Of a DNA stretch of 64,000 nt, positions 42,143 through 51,392 are shown in pieces; the stretch's first letter is position 1, and every line of letters starts with the position of its first letter. This stretch comes from Taklimakanibacter sp021828105 (GTDB taxonomy: Bacteria; Pseudomonadota; Alphaproteobacteria; Rhizobiales; Aestuariivirgaceae). The DNA is taken from NCBI GenBank assembly GCA_021828105.1, contig JAKATG010000006.1:186001-250000 (forward strand), given 5' to 3'. Below the pieces are notes generated by a model. The model was not told the origin of the DNA. It saw nothing but the letters and a program-made list of their open reading frames with translations, and did no database searches. Made by a program: the position numbers and the translations under genes.

Positions 42143-43164
42143 GCCTGGCTTGGATTGTGCAAAAGCTCGGCAATCTCCGCCATCTGATCTCGTGACAGAG
42201 GGCCGAACTCAGTAGCGCCGGCATTTTCTTCTGCCTGGGCAACGGTCCGAATGCCTGGAATGGGAACGGTGCAAGCGCTGCGTGCCCAGATCCATGCCAA
42301 TGCGCCCTGAGCCAACGTACGGCCCTTCGCGGTCAAGATCTCTCTCACGCCATCCAGCGCAGCATACCAGTCCTTTGCGGCACTTCCGCCTTCCTTGAAG
42401 TAGCGAAGCCACGACGGGGGCTTGCTGCGGATGTCATCTTGGGGAAGGTGACTGCTCGGAGAATACTTGCCGGTCAAGAATCCCATGGCCAGAGGGAGAC
42501 GGACGATGCCGGCGAAGTGATTGGTTTCGCATATCTCGAGAATCTCGGGCGCATCCTCGAAGAGATTCATGTCGAATTGAACCGCGGTGGCAGTGGGACG
42601 ATCGGCGAAAGCGGCAGCACGAAGGGGATCGTCCGTGCTCCAGCCATAATGGCGGATGAGGCCTTCCTTACACAACGCGTCGAGCGTATCGGCGACAGTA
42701 GCCGCCTGGTCCAGAGTGAGGTCACCGATATGCAAGTGGTAGAGATCGATCCATTCCGTTTGAAGGCGCTTCAACGAGGCATGACAGGCCCGGCGAATAT
42801 AGTGGGGAGAAGCATCTGTTCCCGTGAGCTCGCGGCGGTTTTCATCGTAGGTGTTGCCGAACTTGGTTGAAATAACGACGTGATTGCGAACTTCCTTGAG
42901 AGCTTCACCCAGGACCCGTTCTCCATGCCCGGTGCCATAGGCGTCCGCCGTGTCGAAGAGTGTAACACCGAGCTCGGCAGCTCTCCGCAAAGCCTGGATC
43001 GAGGCTCTGTCGTCGGCCTTGCCATAGCCAAGGGGGGCGCCCAAGGGATATCGACAGCCAGGCCCGCTGAAAAAGGGGCCGCCGATTGCCCAGGTGCCTA
43101 CTCCGAGAGGACCGGTAACGAGGCCGGACCTGCCAAGCCGGCGATGGCGAAATTCGTCAGGCAT
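42130..43164 (-). CDS. Aldo/keto reductase
   Basis: A 344-aa NADPH-dependent aldo/keto reductase of the (beta/alpha)8 fold. RRLGRSGLVTGPLGVGTWAIGG starts the barrel in short pieces; the catalytic Asp-Tyr is in LFDTADAYGTGHGE, the Lys in VISTKFGN and a His in YHLHIGD. The substrate is unknown. The ATG at 43164 is used rather than an upstream TTG. It diverges from a LysR-type regulator, which is the probable controller. It converges on mgdD with a small overlap. Confidence 0.88.
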   Translation of the reverse strand: MPDEFRHRRLGRSGLVTGPLGVGTWAIGGPFFSGPGCRYPLGAPLGYGKADDRASIQALRRAAELGVTLFDTADAYGTGHGERVLGEALKEVRNHVVISTKFGNTYDENRRELTGTDASPHYIRRACHASLKRLQTEWIDLYHLHIGDLTLDQAATVADTLDALCKEGLIRHYGWSTDDPLRAAAFADRPTATAVQFDMNLFEDAPEILEICETNHFAGIVRLPLAMGFLTGKYSPSSHLPQDDIRSKPPSWLRYFKEGGSAAKDWYAALDGVREILTAKGRTLAQGALAWIWARSACTVPIPGIRTVAQAEENAGATEFGPLSRDQMAEIAELLHNPSQAHRT

Positions 43165-43189
43165 CTGCGTTTTCCACAACGTCCATGAA

Positions 43190-43269
43190 TGAAATGATTG
43201 AGACGCGTCTATTCAAATAGAGCCATGAAAGCTTGATTTAGAAGCGATAATTGCGGAATGATCATTTCA
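43190..43269. promoter_or_regulatory. Inverted repeat pair flanking the AKR-LysR gap
   Basis: TGAAATGAT (43190-43198) and ATCATTTCA (43261-43269) are perfect inverted 9-mers separated by 62 bases, in the gap between the divergent reductase and regulator starts. One reaches into the LysR start. They may be two binding half-sites of the regulator, possibly forming a loop, but chance cannot be excluded. Confidence 0.35.
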
Positions 43270-44192
43270 TGGATGAAATATGGCGATGGGATGATCTGCG
43301 GCTGTTCCTGATCGTCGCGCGCGCCGGTGGATTGGCCGGCGCTGCCCGGCTGTCGGGGGTAAGCCCTCCTACGCTGGGGCGCAGAATGGCGGCGCTGGAG
43401 GCGGCCCTCGGTGGTCAGATCTTTGTGCGTCAGCGCGATGGTTACGTGCTGACGCAGAGAGGAAAGGATCTTCTGCGGCTGGCCGAGGCTCTCGAATTGA
43501 ATGCTCTGAACATCGATCGCTGGCGTGTGGCGGACGAGACCGGGTCAGTCGTGAGGATCGCCGCAGGAGCATGGACAAGCGCATTTATCGCTCGCCACAT
43601 GGGTGACCTGGTCGACGAAGGCGAGAATATTCAGATTGAGCTTGTGAGCGGCACGGGCCTCGCGGATCTCCTGCGTCGGGAAGCGAGCCTCGGACTCAGA
43701 AACCGCCGGCCGGAGATTCCAGGACTGGCCGGCCACAAGCTGACGCGCGTGGAGTTCGCCGTATTTGGCGGTTCGGCCTACGTAGAAGAGAAAGCAGAAG
43801 TCAGAGATCATCGCCGATTCCAGGCATGCCGTTGGATCGCTTTCTCGCCGCCCGGTCCGAAAACGCCGTCGGCGGTTTGGCTCGATGAACATCTGGAACG
43901 CGCACCTATCCTGAGATGCAGATCGGGTCAGGAAGTACTCGAGGCGGCTCAAGCCGGTCTTGGACTATGTGTGCTGCCGTGTTTCATCGGAGATGCGCGT
44001 AATGGACTCATTCGCGCATCCGGCATCATAGAGGAATTAGGGCATGACCAATGGTTGGTAAGTCACGATCAAGACCGGCAGCAAAGACATATTCGCCGGA
44101 TCAGCGACCGGTTGCGGTCCTTGGCAAAAGCGCATCGCCGGCTTTTCCTGGGCCAGCAAGCTCGTCGACAATCGCTGTCGGGTATTGTTTAA
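43269..44192 (+). CDS. LysR-family regulator
   Basis: A 307-aa LysR-type regulator. The winged helix-turn-helix is at about residues 5-60 (FLIVARAGGLAGAARLSG, VSPPTLGRRMAALEAAL), and the rest is a substrate-binding domain with the short FAVFGGSAYVEE and WIAFSPPGPKTP segments and the C-terminal EAAQAGLGLCVLP. The ATG at 43269 fits the usual start MDEIWRWDDLRLFL. It diverges from the aldo/keto reductase and likely controls it. Confidence 0.88.
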   Translation: MDEIWRWDDLRLFLIVARAGGLAGAARLSGVSPPTLGRRMAALEAALGGQIFVRQRDGYVLTQRGKDLLRLAEALELNALNIDRWRVADETGSVVRIAAGAWTSAFIARHMGDLVDEGENIQIELVSGTGLADLLRREASLGLRNRRPEIPGLAGHKLTRVEFAVFGGSAYVEEKAEVRDHRRFQACRWIAFSPPGPKTPSAVWLDEHLERAPILRCRSGQEVLEAAQAGLGLCVLPCFIGDARNGLIRASGIIEELGHDQWLVSHDQDRQQRHIRRISDRLRSLAKAHRRLFLGQQARRQSLSGIV

Positions 44193-44805
44193 GCAGACCG
44201 AGTTCGGCCGGCCATTCAGGATGCTTCCCTGATTTTTCGCATGGGTGATAGTTTTGCCTATTGACATCGTGGGCCAAAGCGTACTTTGGAAAATATCAGG
44301 ATCGAAAACCATGTGCCCGGAGTTCATGACCGGACTTGATCCGCCCACAGTCGCCGCCCGGGTACATCAGCTTTTGTAATTTCCCCGCTCTCCTTCCCAA
44401 ATGGAATCGTCACATGACCAGCACGCCTTGCCAAGGCGCGGTGAAGATCGCCGCGGTCGTCGTCGTCATCATCGCAGCCATTCTTACGATTGGCGAAAGT
44501 ATTCGCAGCACTTCGCAGGAGCTCCGCACCTGTTGCCGGAAGACCAGGCAGCGGCTCCTGATTCCGTCCGGCCTCGGTGATGCCACCAGATGCGTGCTCC
44601 TTGCCGATATCGCAATGCCGAGGAAGGCTCATGGATCATGAAAAGCCTGAAGCCAAGGATGAGGCAAAGGATATTGAAAGACTATGAAAGGATATTGGAG
44701 GGCTGTTAGAAAGGTTTGAAAGGATAGCAAAGGCACGCATGCCGGCACGTAAAGAGCTTGCGCAAGGTGACGCCGGTTTGTGATGCCTTTGTCAGCGACG
44801 GAACA
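44193..44805. other. 613-base region with no confident gene
   Basis: Between the LysR gene and the convergent CYTH-CHAD gene. A possible short membrane ORF lies at 44414-44641. The later part (44642-44757) is purine-rich and holds two exact AAAGGATATTG copies (44666-44676 and 44687-44697) with a 21-base period. I see no RNA gene or clear mobile-element remnant. Base composition here is less GC-rich than its neighbours, so it may be decayed or transferred DNA. Confidence 0.5.
44414..44641 (+). CDS. Possible small membrane protein
   Basis: A 75-aa ORF with one strong hydrophobic segment near residues 10-30 (VKIAAVVVVIIAAILTIG) after a short basic start and a Cys/Arg-rich tail. There is no clear ribosome site and the tail looks unlike a conserved protein, so it may be chance. 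No family is recognised. Confidence 0.28.
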   Translation: MTSTPCQGAVKIAAVVVVIIAAILTIGESIRSTSQELRTCCRKTRQRLLIPSGLGDATRCVLLADIAMPRKAHGS

Positions 44806-46350
44806 CTATGCCGCTTTCAGGAACGGTTTCGTCTCCGCGATCTTGGCGAAAGCCTTCTCGGCCTTGCGCAGCAGCTTCTTCTCCTTGGGCCGCTCGACGG
44901 CGGTGAACACGCCAGCGGCAAAGGCGGTGATCGCCGCCCGGCTCGCCGGCTCGTCGCCTGCCATGTTGGTGACCAGCGTCTGCAGGAACTGGGCGCGCGC
45001 TTCGCCATCCTGCATTTCGCCGAGCGCGGCCTGAATCCTCTCGAGCGAGCGGACCAAGGTTCTGTATCGCGAGCGGCGTTTTCCGCCGACGACCAGATTG
45101 TCAAAGAACTCGCTCATATAGCGCAGCTTCTTGGCCGTGATCCTGATCCGGTGGCGCGTCTTGGCATCGGCTTCCGTCAGATGGCGGGCGCGCTGGCGCA
45201 ATTGCTTGAAGCGGCGGGCAAGCAGCTCGTTTGCCCGCGTCAGCACCGGATCCTGCGCTTCCGCTCGCGCCTGCCATTCGCCATGGTCGAGCCAGCGGAC
45301 GAGATCGAAGAGAAGCTTGCGCATGCGGTCGGAATGAAGCGCCGCCTGCAAGGTCCGGCGCGCTTCCTTCCGGCGCTTGCCGACTTCGGCCAGGAGCGAG
45401 GTCGCGCCGAGCGGTGCCGAGCCCGCATGGACCTGGGGCTCGAAAGTCTCCACTTGCATCACGTCGAGGTCGCGTGCCGCTCCCAAAAGATCCGACAGCC
45501 AGTTGAGCTCGCGGCGCAAGCGGTCAAAGTCCCGGTCGTCGACCATGGGCCGGAAGAGGGTAAGGGCGGCACGCAGGCGGCGGACCGCGATGCGGGCGCG
45601 ATGCACGCCTTCGATATCGCCGTCCTCTTCCACCGCCGGCTCGTTCAGCATGAAATCATAGAGGCAGGAATGACAAATGGTGCGGAAGGCCTGCGCTGCG
45701 GTCATGGTGGCGTTGAGCTTCGGTGTCGATGCGCCGACGGGCCGGCCCCAGCTGCCATCGACCAGGCGATCGCCGCGATCGCCCTTGCTGACCAGGCTCA
45801 GGCGCAAGGGCGCCTTGTCGATGAAACGCTGGGCAAGAGCGAAAAGCTGGCGCGGATCGCCCTTCTTCAATTCGAGCTCCAACTCGCAGACCGGAAGCTC
45901 GGCGCCGTTGCGCTTGATCTCGCCGCGATCGACCGCGATCTCGATCTGCGCCGAGCCTTCCTTCACCAGGAAGCTCGCACGATCGACCGCCACGGTATAA
46001 AGCGGCGACAATTGCGCATCGCTGCCATTTCCCTGGAGAAGGGATGCGGCGGGCGAGTCCGACATGTCATGGGCATTGGGCTCATCGCCGGTGATCGGGC
46101 GTTCCCATTCCTCGCGGCCTAAGCCCAAGGATCCCGCCTGCTTGATCGAGAGCAGCGCGTTCTTGTCCTGCTTGCGGACCCGGAGCGCAAAGCCATTGTC
46201 GGTAAAGCGCCGATCGGATGTATCGAAATATGTCGTCTCGATGTGCTTGCGCGGCGTGCGACGCAAACGCTTGCCGATCACGGGCAAGGCATCGAGCATC
46301 GGCAGGCCGCCACTTTCGATGAGGAATTTGAGCTCGATTTCCTGAGCCAT
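44806..46350 (-). CDS. CYTH-CHAD protein (inorganic triphosphatase-like)
   Basis: A 514-aa protein. Residues 1-200 are a CYTH domain with the signature EIELKF at the N-terminus, ETTYFDTSDRRF, and the metal-binding IEIAVDRGEI and ELELELKKG segments, which form a tunnel that hydrolyses triphosphate compounds. Residues 220-500 form the helical CHAD domain with conserved His-rich positions in VHRARIAVRRLRAAL and HRIRITAKKLRYMSEF, which binds polyphosphate. The ygiF-type inorganic triphosphatase is the best match. It stands alone on this strand. Confidence 0.87.
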   Translation of the reverse strand: MAQEIELKFLIESGGLPMLDALPVIGKRLRRTPRKHIETTYFDTSDRRFTDNGFALRVRKQDKNALLSIKQAGSLGLGREEWERPITGDEPNAHDMSDSPAASLLQGNGSDAQLSPLYTVAVDRASFLVKEGSAQIEIAVDRGEIKRNGAELPVCELELELKKGDPRQLFALAQRFIDKAPLRLSLVSKGDRGDRLVDGSWGRPVGASTPKLNATMTAAQAFRTICHSCLYDFMLNEPAVEEDGDIEGVHRARIAVRRLRAALTLFRPMVDDRDFDRLRRELNWLSDLLGAARDLDVMQVETFEPQVHAGSAPLGATSLLAEVGKRRKEARRTLQAALHSDRMRKLLFDLVRWLDHGEWQARAEAQDPVLTRANELLARRFKQLRQRARHLTEADAKTRHRIRITAKKLRYMSEFFDNLVVGGKRRSRYRTLVRSLERIQAALGEMQDGEARAQFLQTLVTNMAGDEPASRAAITAFAAGVFTAVERPKEKKLLRKAEKAFAKIAETKPFLKAA

Positions 46351-46497
46351 CGATCTTTTCCTCTCGCCGCCGCGCGATCTTGTGCTGAAACCGGGAGGAA
46401 GTAAACCGAAAGCGACATCAACTTTGTAGATTTGTCACGTGACGTTCGGGTAGTTGCGCCTTGATCTATGCGCGAAATGCGAGCGCCTTCAACAAGA

Positions 46498-47724
46498 TCA
46501 GCGCCTCATGACGGAGAAGCGGCGCAACAGGAAAGTGAGCAGCAATGCTGCTGTTGCGGCGATGGCGACGGGCCAGGCGGCGGCCGGCCAGCCTGCCGCA
46601 TCGACGGCGGCGCCCACCGCCACGGGTGCTGCGACCTGGCCGAGATTGCTGCCTTGCATCAGAAGGCCGAGCCCCATGGGTGCAAGCCGCGGCTCATGAG
46701 CGAGCAGCGGTGCCGAGGCGAGCGCCGTGGCCGGCAAGAGGCCGCCGACACCGGAAAAGATCAGGCAAAGCAGCAGGATGAGAAAAGCGGGGAGCGGTGC
46801 GAGGAAGATCGCGATGCCGGCGAGGCCCATGACGATGCTGGCGAACGCCATGGGCCGCCAGCGCGCAATGCCGCGCCTGAGCACCAGGCCGGCCGCGAGA
46901 TTGCCCAGGATGTTCGCCGCGACCACGAGGGCGCTGAGGATGCCCGCCACTCCTGAGGAGAAGCCCAGGCGTTCGGTGAGCAGGATGGGCAGGAAGCTCG
47001 TCAGCGCGAAATAGAGCATGCTGTAGAGGGCGAAGATGAACGCTATGAACAGCGGTCCCGGCGAGACGATGGTGGTCCAGGCGTCGCGGGCGAGGGTGCC
47101 CCAGGCGGGCTGGGGGCGGACACTTTTTCTGCGCGGCACGATCACGGCGACGAGCAAGGCGGCAAGGACGGCAAGTGCGGCATTGATGAGCCAGAAGGTG
47201 CGCCAGCCCTCTAGAGCAGCACCGCAGAGCAAAGCGATCGCCATGCCGCCCGGCATGAAAGCGCTCCACATGCCGAAGGCCAGATCGCGGTCGCGGGTCG
47301 CTACCATGCGCTGCAGCAGCGACGGGGCCGCGACCGTTATCAGAAGAAAACCCGTTCCTTCGATGATGCGGGCCGCGAGCAGAAGGGCGAAGCTCGCGCT
47401 GAGCGCGCTGATGAGGGCGCCGAGGGCGAGAATGAGAAGGCCCGAGAGCGAGATGAACCTGTCGCCGAAGCGGTTCACCGCCACGCCGGCGGGGATGCCG
47501 CCCACCACGCCCAGAAAGGCAAAGACCGAGATGATCCAGCCCGCGGCTTCGAGCCCGAGGGCGAAATCGGCGCGCAGGGCCGGCAAGGTGATGATGCCCT
47601 TGCCGACCTGGAGGGCGGCAACGACACCCGAGGCCACGACAACCAGGACGGCGCGCCAGTCGGTGATGGTCACGGGCGCCGCCGGCGCTGCCGCCAGTGC
47701 TTCTTCGGTCACGAGCTTTTCCAT
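46498..47724 (-). CDS. MFS transporter
   Basis: A 408-aa major-facilitator protein with about twelve hydrophobic segments, including GLEAAGWIISVFAFLGVVGG and AAFSLG-like turns, and a basic loop between TM6 and TM7 (VPRRKSVRPQP). An MFS A motif is approximated at AGVAVNRFGDRFI. The start at 47724 skips an upstream in-frame run without family character. It diverges from the APH-like kinase gene by about 100 bases. The substrate is not known. Confidence 0.85.
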   Translation of the reverse strand: MEKLVTEEALAAAPAAPVTITDWRAVLVVVASGVVAALQVGKGIITLPALRADFALGLEAAGWIISVFAFLGVVGGIPAGVAVNRFGDRFISLSGLLILALGALISALSASFALLLAARIIEGTGFLLITVAAPSLLQRMVATRDRDLAFGMWSAFMPGGMAIALLCGAALEGWRTFWLINAALAVLAALLVAVIVPRRKSVRPQPAWGTLARDAWTTIVSPGPLFIAFIFALYSMLYFALTSFLPILLTERLGFSSGVAGILSALVVAANILGNLAAGLVLRRGIARWRPMAFASIVMGLAGIAIFLAPLPAFLILLLCLIFSGVGGLLPATALASAPLLAHEPRLAPMGLGLLMQGSNLGQVAAPVAVGAAVDAAGWPAAAWPVAIAATAALLLTFLLRRFSVMRR

Positions 47725-47829
47725 CCGCAGATAGTTAGATGAGCCATGTTCGCGTCCAAGGCGCAGTTCCGCATGGCCCCTATACAGGGAAGTGTAGCCT
47801 TGCCGCCTGCCTTGCGATATGCGCTCGCC

Positions 47830-48714
47830 ATGCATGAGGATGAGGTCGAAGTCGATCAAGGCCAGGTCAGCCGCCTGATCGCGGCGCAGTTTCCGCACTG
47901 GTCAAATCTGCCGCTGTGGCCGGCACCCTCCGGCGGCACCGACAATGTGATCTTCAGGCTCGGCGCCGACATGGCGGTGCGCCTGCCGCGGCGTCCGTCA
48001 GCGGCGGGACAGATCGTCAAGGAGCAGCGCTGGCTGCCCGAGCTTGCCAGGCATTTGCCGCTGCCCGTGCCGGCGCCCATCGGCATGGGCGCACCCGGCG
48101 AGGCCTTTCCTTTCCGGTGGTCGGTCTGCCGATGGCTCGAGGGCGAGACGGCGCTTGCGGCGCCGATCGCCGATCTCGGCCAGGCGGCAAAGGATCTGGC
48201 CAGCTTCGTCTCGGCCCTGCAGCGGATCGATTGCGCGAAGGGGCCTGGCCCCGGCCCGCATAATTCGGGGCGCGGCGAGCCGCTCGCCAGACGCGATGCC
48301 GAAACCCGGATGGCGATCGTAAAGCTCGCCGGCATGATCGATGCCGGCAAGGCGACAAAGGTCTGGGAAACAGCGCTTGCGGCCCAGGTCTATGAGGGCG
48401 AGCCCACATGGCTGCATGGCGATCTCCATCCGGGCAACCTCATCACCGAGAACGGCCGGCTCGCCGCCGTCATCGACTTCGGTTGCCTCGGCACCGGCGA
48501 TCCGGCCTGCGACCTCATGCCGGCCTGGACCGTTCTCGATGCGCCGGCACGCGAAACTTTTCGCGCAACCCATCCCGTGGACGATGCCGCCTGGGCGCGC
48601 GGCCGCGGCTGGGCCTTGTCGATGGGATTGATCGCGCTGCCCTATTATCTCGACACGAATCCTGTCCTTGTCGCCATTGCGAGGCGCGCGATCGCGCAAG
48701 CGCTTATGGGGTAA
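47830..48714 (+). CDS. Aminoglycoside phosphotransferase-family kinase
   Basis: A 294-aa kinase-like protein of the APH/choline kinase family. It has SGGTDNVIFRLG in the nucleotide loop, the catalytic WLHGDLHPGNL about residue 200 (HGDxxxxN), then AVIDFGCLGTGDPACDL with the metal-binding aspartate. Such proteins phosphorylate antibiotics, sugars or small alcohols. A start at 47830 is used; one in-frame ATG upstream is also possible. Its last 11 bases overlap the convergent lyase-family gene. Confidence 0.85.
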   Translation: MHEDEVEVDQGQVSRLIAAQFPHWSNLPLWPAPSGGTDNVIFRLGADMAVRLPRRPSAAGQIVKEQRWLPELARHLPLPVPAPIGMGAPGEAFPFRWSVCRWLEGETALAAPIADLGQAAKDLASFVSALQRIDCAKGPGPGPHNSGRGEPLARRDAETRMAIVKLAGMIDAGKATKVWETALAAQVYEGEPTWLHGDLHPGNLITENGRLAAVIDFGCLGTGDPACDLMPAWTVLDAPARETFRATHPVDDAAWARGRGWALSMGLIALPYYLDTNPVLVAIARRAIAQALMG

Positions 48715-50152
48715 AGACCTTTTTCGTGAAGAGCTCGGTCAGGCCAAGAAGTTCGGGTCCGAGGACACGATCCTTCTCGACCGGCGGGACGATGCTGCGC
48801 ACTTCCGCGAGAAAATCGCGCAGCGGGGGCGGCGCCTGCCGGTTCGTCACATAAAGCGCTTGCGATGCGACCACGGCCAGCGTCGCGAGGCAGGCATCGA
48901 GGCAGCGCCCGGCCTTTTCCTCCTTGGCCCAAGCCGGGAACGCCGTCGCCGCGACATCGTCCTGGCCGGCGCCCGCCGATTCCGTTCCCGGGATGAAGGT
49001 GCGCTGTGCGGCGTGCTTGGCCTGTTCGAGATATCCGGTAGTCGCCATCGGCACATAGCCCAGATTGCCATGCCCGTCGCTGTCGCTCGGATGCCGGTCG
49101 ATGAGCAGCAGATCGGGAAGCCCCGATACCTTGCCGTTCAGGAGTTTTGAGCCATGGCGATCGCAGAGCAGGCAGATATCGGCCCAGATCGCGGCGAGGT
49201 CATCGAGGGCGGGGGCGGCCATGGCGTTGTGATAGCCACCGGTGCTGATGCACCGCCCCAAGGGATGCTTCTCGTCCGGCGGTATATAGACCGGGTTGTC
49301 GGAAGCGGAGCTGAGCGACACCGTGGCCGCGCGCTCCGCGGCAGCGATTGCGCGATGGGCGTGACCCAGGATACGGGGCACGATGCGATAGCTGACCGGC
49401 GCCTGATAGTTGCGCCGGCCGTCGCCCGCACCGTGGAGAAGACGGCGCAGGCCATCGAGGGCCGCTGCCTCATGCGGATCGCCCCACAGGTCCTCGAGAG
49501 CGGCATCATAATGCTCGAGCGGGGCGCGGAACGCCTCGATCGACAAGGCGAAGACATGCTCGATCAAATGGAGGCGGCGCCTTGCCGCCAGGGCCGAATC
49601 CGCAAGGAGGGCCGCGGCGCAGGGCGAGCCGTTGATCAGCGATCCCCGTTCCTTGACCTCGAGATCGAAGCGCGTCGTGAGCGCGGCAAAAAGCGGATAG
49701 AGCGCCAGGATCTCGCCAGCGCCGCCTTGTCCGGAAGAGGGCACTTGCGGCATCGGCCGCCCGTCGAGCATTTCGGCGACGGCAAGGGCGATGCGTGGCG
49801 TCGTCGCGGCATGGCCTTCGAGGAAATTGGCGAGGCGCGCCAGCACGATCCCCCTGACGATACGCTCGGGATAAGGATCGCCGAACGACGTCGCCGCGGC
49901 GAAGGCCTTGATCCGGGCATGGCGATCGCGCTCTTCCTTTTCGAGCTTCGTGCTCGCCAATTCGCCCATGGCGGTGGTCACGCCATAGATGACCGGAGGC
50001 GGATCGCTGTCGATGAGCTCGAGGAAGGAGGCGCGGCAGCGCGCGATCCGGTCGAGCGCCGCCTCGCTGATCTGTGCGCTCTCATTCTTCCAGGCGACGG
50101 CGAGAACGGAGTTGAGATTGATATCCGCTCTCTTCGTCAGCGTGACCGTCAT
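48704..50152 (-). CDS. Divergent histidase-family protein without an MIO triad
   Basis: A 482-aa HAL/PAL-family protein, the most divergent of the four in this window. It retains the tyrosine loop VIYGVTTAMGELAS, SLINGSPCAAALLA, an SYR in place of SFRC (QAPVSYRIVPRILG), SDNPVYI, and GQDDVAATAF where histidases have QEDHVSM. The MIO site reads PSSGQGGAGEILALYP; aligned to HutH this lacks the serine. It sits 4 bases after an aminotransferase on the same strand, so the two form an operon. A role on an amino acid or its keto acid is plausible, but its chemistry is unknown. The ATG at 50152 is preferred to an upstream one inside the aminotransferase. Confidence 0.78.
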   Translation of the reverse strand: MTVTLTKRADINLNSVLAVAWKNESAQISEAALDRIARCRASFLELIDSDPPPVIYGVTTAMGELASTKLEKEERDRHARIKAFAAATSFGDPYPERIVRGIVLARLANFLEGHAATTPRIALAVAEMLDGRPMPQVPSSGQGGAGEILALYPLFAALTTRFDLEVKERGSLINGSPCAAALLADSALAARRRLHLIEHVFALSIEAFRAPLEHYDAALEDLWGDPHEAAALDGLRRLLHGAGDGRRNYQAPVSYRIVPRILGHAHRAIAAAERAATVSLSSASDNPVYIPPDEKHPLGRCISTGGYHNAMAAPALDDLAAIWADICLLCDRHGSKLLNGKVSGLPDLLLIDRHPSDSDGHGNLGYVPMATTGYLEQAKHAAQRTFIPGTESAGAGQDDVAATAFPAWAKEEKAGRCLDACLATLAVVASQALYVTNRQAPPPLRDFLAEVRSIVPPVEKDRVLGPELLGLTELFTKKVFTP

Positions 50153-50156
50153 GTGA

Positions 50157-51329
50157 CTAGATCCGTTCGGCGAGGCGCTTGATCCGTTTCGCGGCTTCCG
50201 TGATCTGGCCCTCATCCACCGTCAAGGCGACGCGCAAATGCCCGGCCCCGCCGGTGCCGAAGCTTTCGCCGGGCATGGTGACGACAGCTTCCTCGGCGAG
50301 GAGCCGGCGGGCAAACTGATCGCCCGAAAGGCCGGTCTTGCGTATATCGACCATCACGAACATGCCACCCTCGGGCATGCGCGCGGAAACGGTCTTGGCG
50401 CCGTTCAGGCCGGAAATGAGCGCCTTGGCACGCTCTTCATAGCTCACCTTCATCGCATCGACTTCCGGAAAATGATTCTGCAGCGCGAAAGCCGCCGCGT
50501 CCTCGAGGAAGGGCTGCGAGCCGAAGAGGATGGTCTCCGACAGCGGCAGGACGCGGTCGCAGAATTCCTCCGACGCCGCGATCCAGCCGCAGCGGAAGCC
50601 CGGCATGGCATGCGATTTGGAGACGGAGGAGACCACGATGGTGCGTTCTTCGAGCTCTTCATCGTCGAAAGGCGAGACGAAGATCGTGTTGCCGTAAGTC
50701 AGCGTCGCATAGACTTCGTCCGAAACGATCCACAGATCATGCTTGCGGCAGAGCGCGCCGATCTCGGCGATCTCGTCGGCCGTGAAGACGGTGCCGGTCG
50801 GATTGCCGGGCGTGTTGAGAAGGAGAGCGCGGGTCCTGGGCGTGATCTTCTTCGCGAGGTCGGCGGCCTTCAGATGAAAGCCGCGATCGGGATCGGCGAG
50901 CACCGGCACGGCAACACCGCCCGCCGCGGCGATGACGCCTTCATAGGTCGCGTAATAAGGGTCGGGCAGCAACACTTCATCGCCGATATCGATGATGCCC
51001 ATGAAAGCCACATAGAGCGCCGTCTGGGTGCCGGGCAGGAACAGGAACTGGCTCGGGCCGACATGGCGGCCGGTGCGCTGCGAATACATGGTGGAGAGAG
51101 CGCGCAGGATCTGGGGCTCGCCGCGACCATTGGAGTAGCGGGTGCGCCCGGCGCGCATCTGCCGGTCGGCAACATCCATGATCGCCTCGGGGACGGCGGC
51201 ATCGGGCTCGCCGATGGACAAGAAGATCAATTCTTCGCCGCGGGCCTCGCGGTCCTTGCCCTCGATGTGAACAGCCCATTTGTGGGAGCCCAGGCCCTCG
51301 AGCCGCTCCGTGATCTTCGCATAGCGCAT
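50157..51329 (-). CDS. Class I/II PLP aminotransferase
   Basis: A 390-aa fold-type I aminotransferase. The residues in order include YSNGRGEPQILRAL, PGNPTGTVF with its Asn, IVSDEVYATLTYG, and the PLP-lysine SKSHAMPGFRCGW near residue 240; the substrate Arg appears in the C-terminal GAGHLRVALTV. This resembles aspartate/aromatic-like transaminases. GAGGA lies before the ATG. The lyase-family gene follows after four bases, so they share transcription. A palindrome about 65 bases upstream may be its operator. Confidence 0.9.
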   Translation of the reverse strand: MRYAKITERLEGLGSHKWAVHIEGKDREARGEELIFLSIGEPDAAVPEAIMDVADRQMRAGRTRYSNGRGEPQILRALSTMYSQRTGRHVGPSQFLFLPGTQTALYVAFMGIIDIGDEVLLPDPYYATYEGVIAAAGGVAVPVLADPDRGFHLKAADLAKKITPRTRALLLNTPGNPTGTVFTADEIAEIGALCRKHDLWIVSDEVYATLTYGNTIFVSPFDDEELEERTIVVSSVSKSHAMPGFRCGWIAASEEFCDRVLPLSETILFGSQPFLEDAAAFALQNHFPEVDAMKVSYEERAKALISGLNGAKTVSARMPEGGMFVMVDIRKTGLSGDQFARRLLAEEAVVTMPGESFGTGGAGHLRVALTVDEGQITEAAKRIKRLAERI

Positions 51330-51392
51330 GATGGTTCCTCGATGAGGCCGGCTTCTTAGAGCAAAGCCCCAGCGCCGTCGAGGTCATGCATA

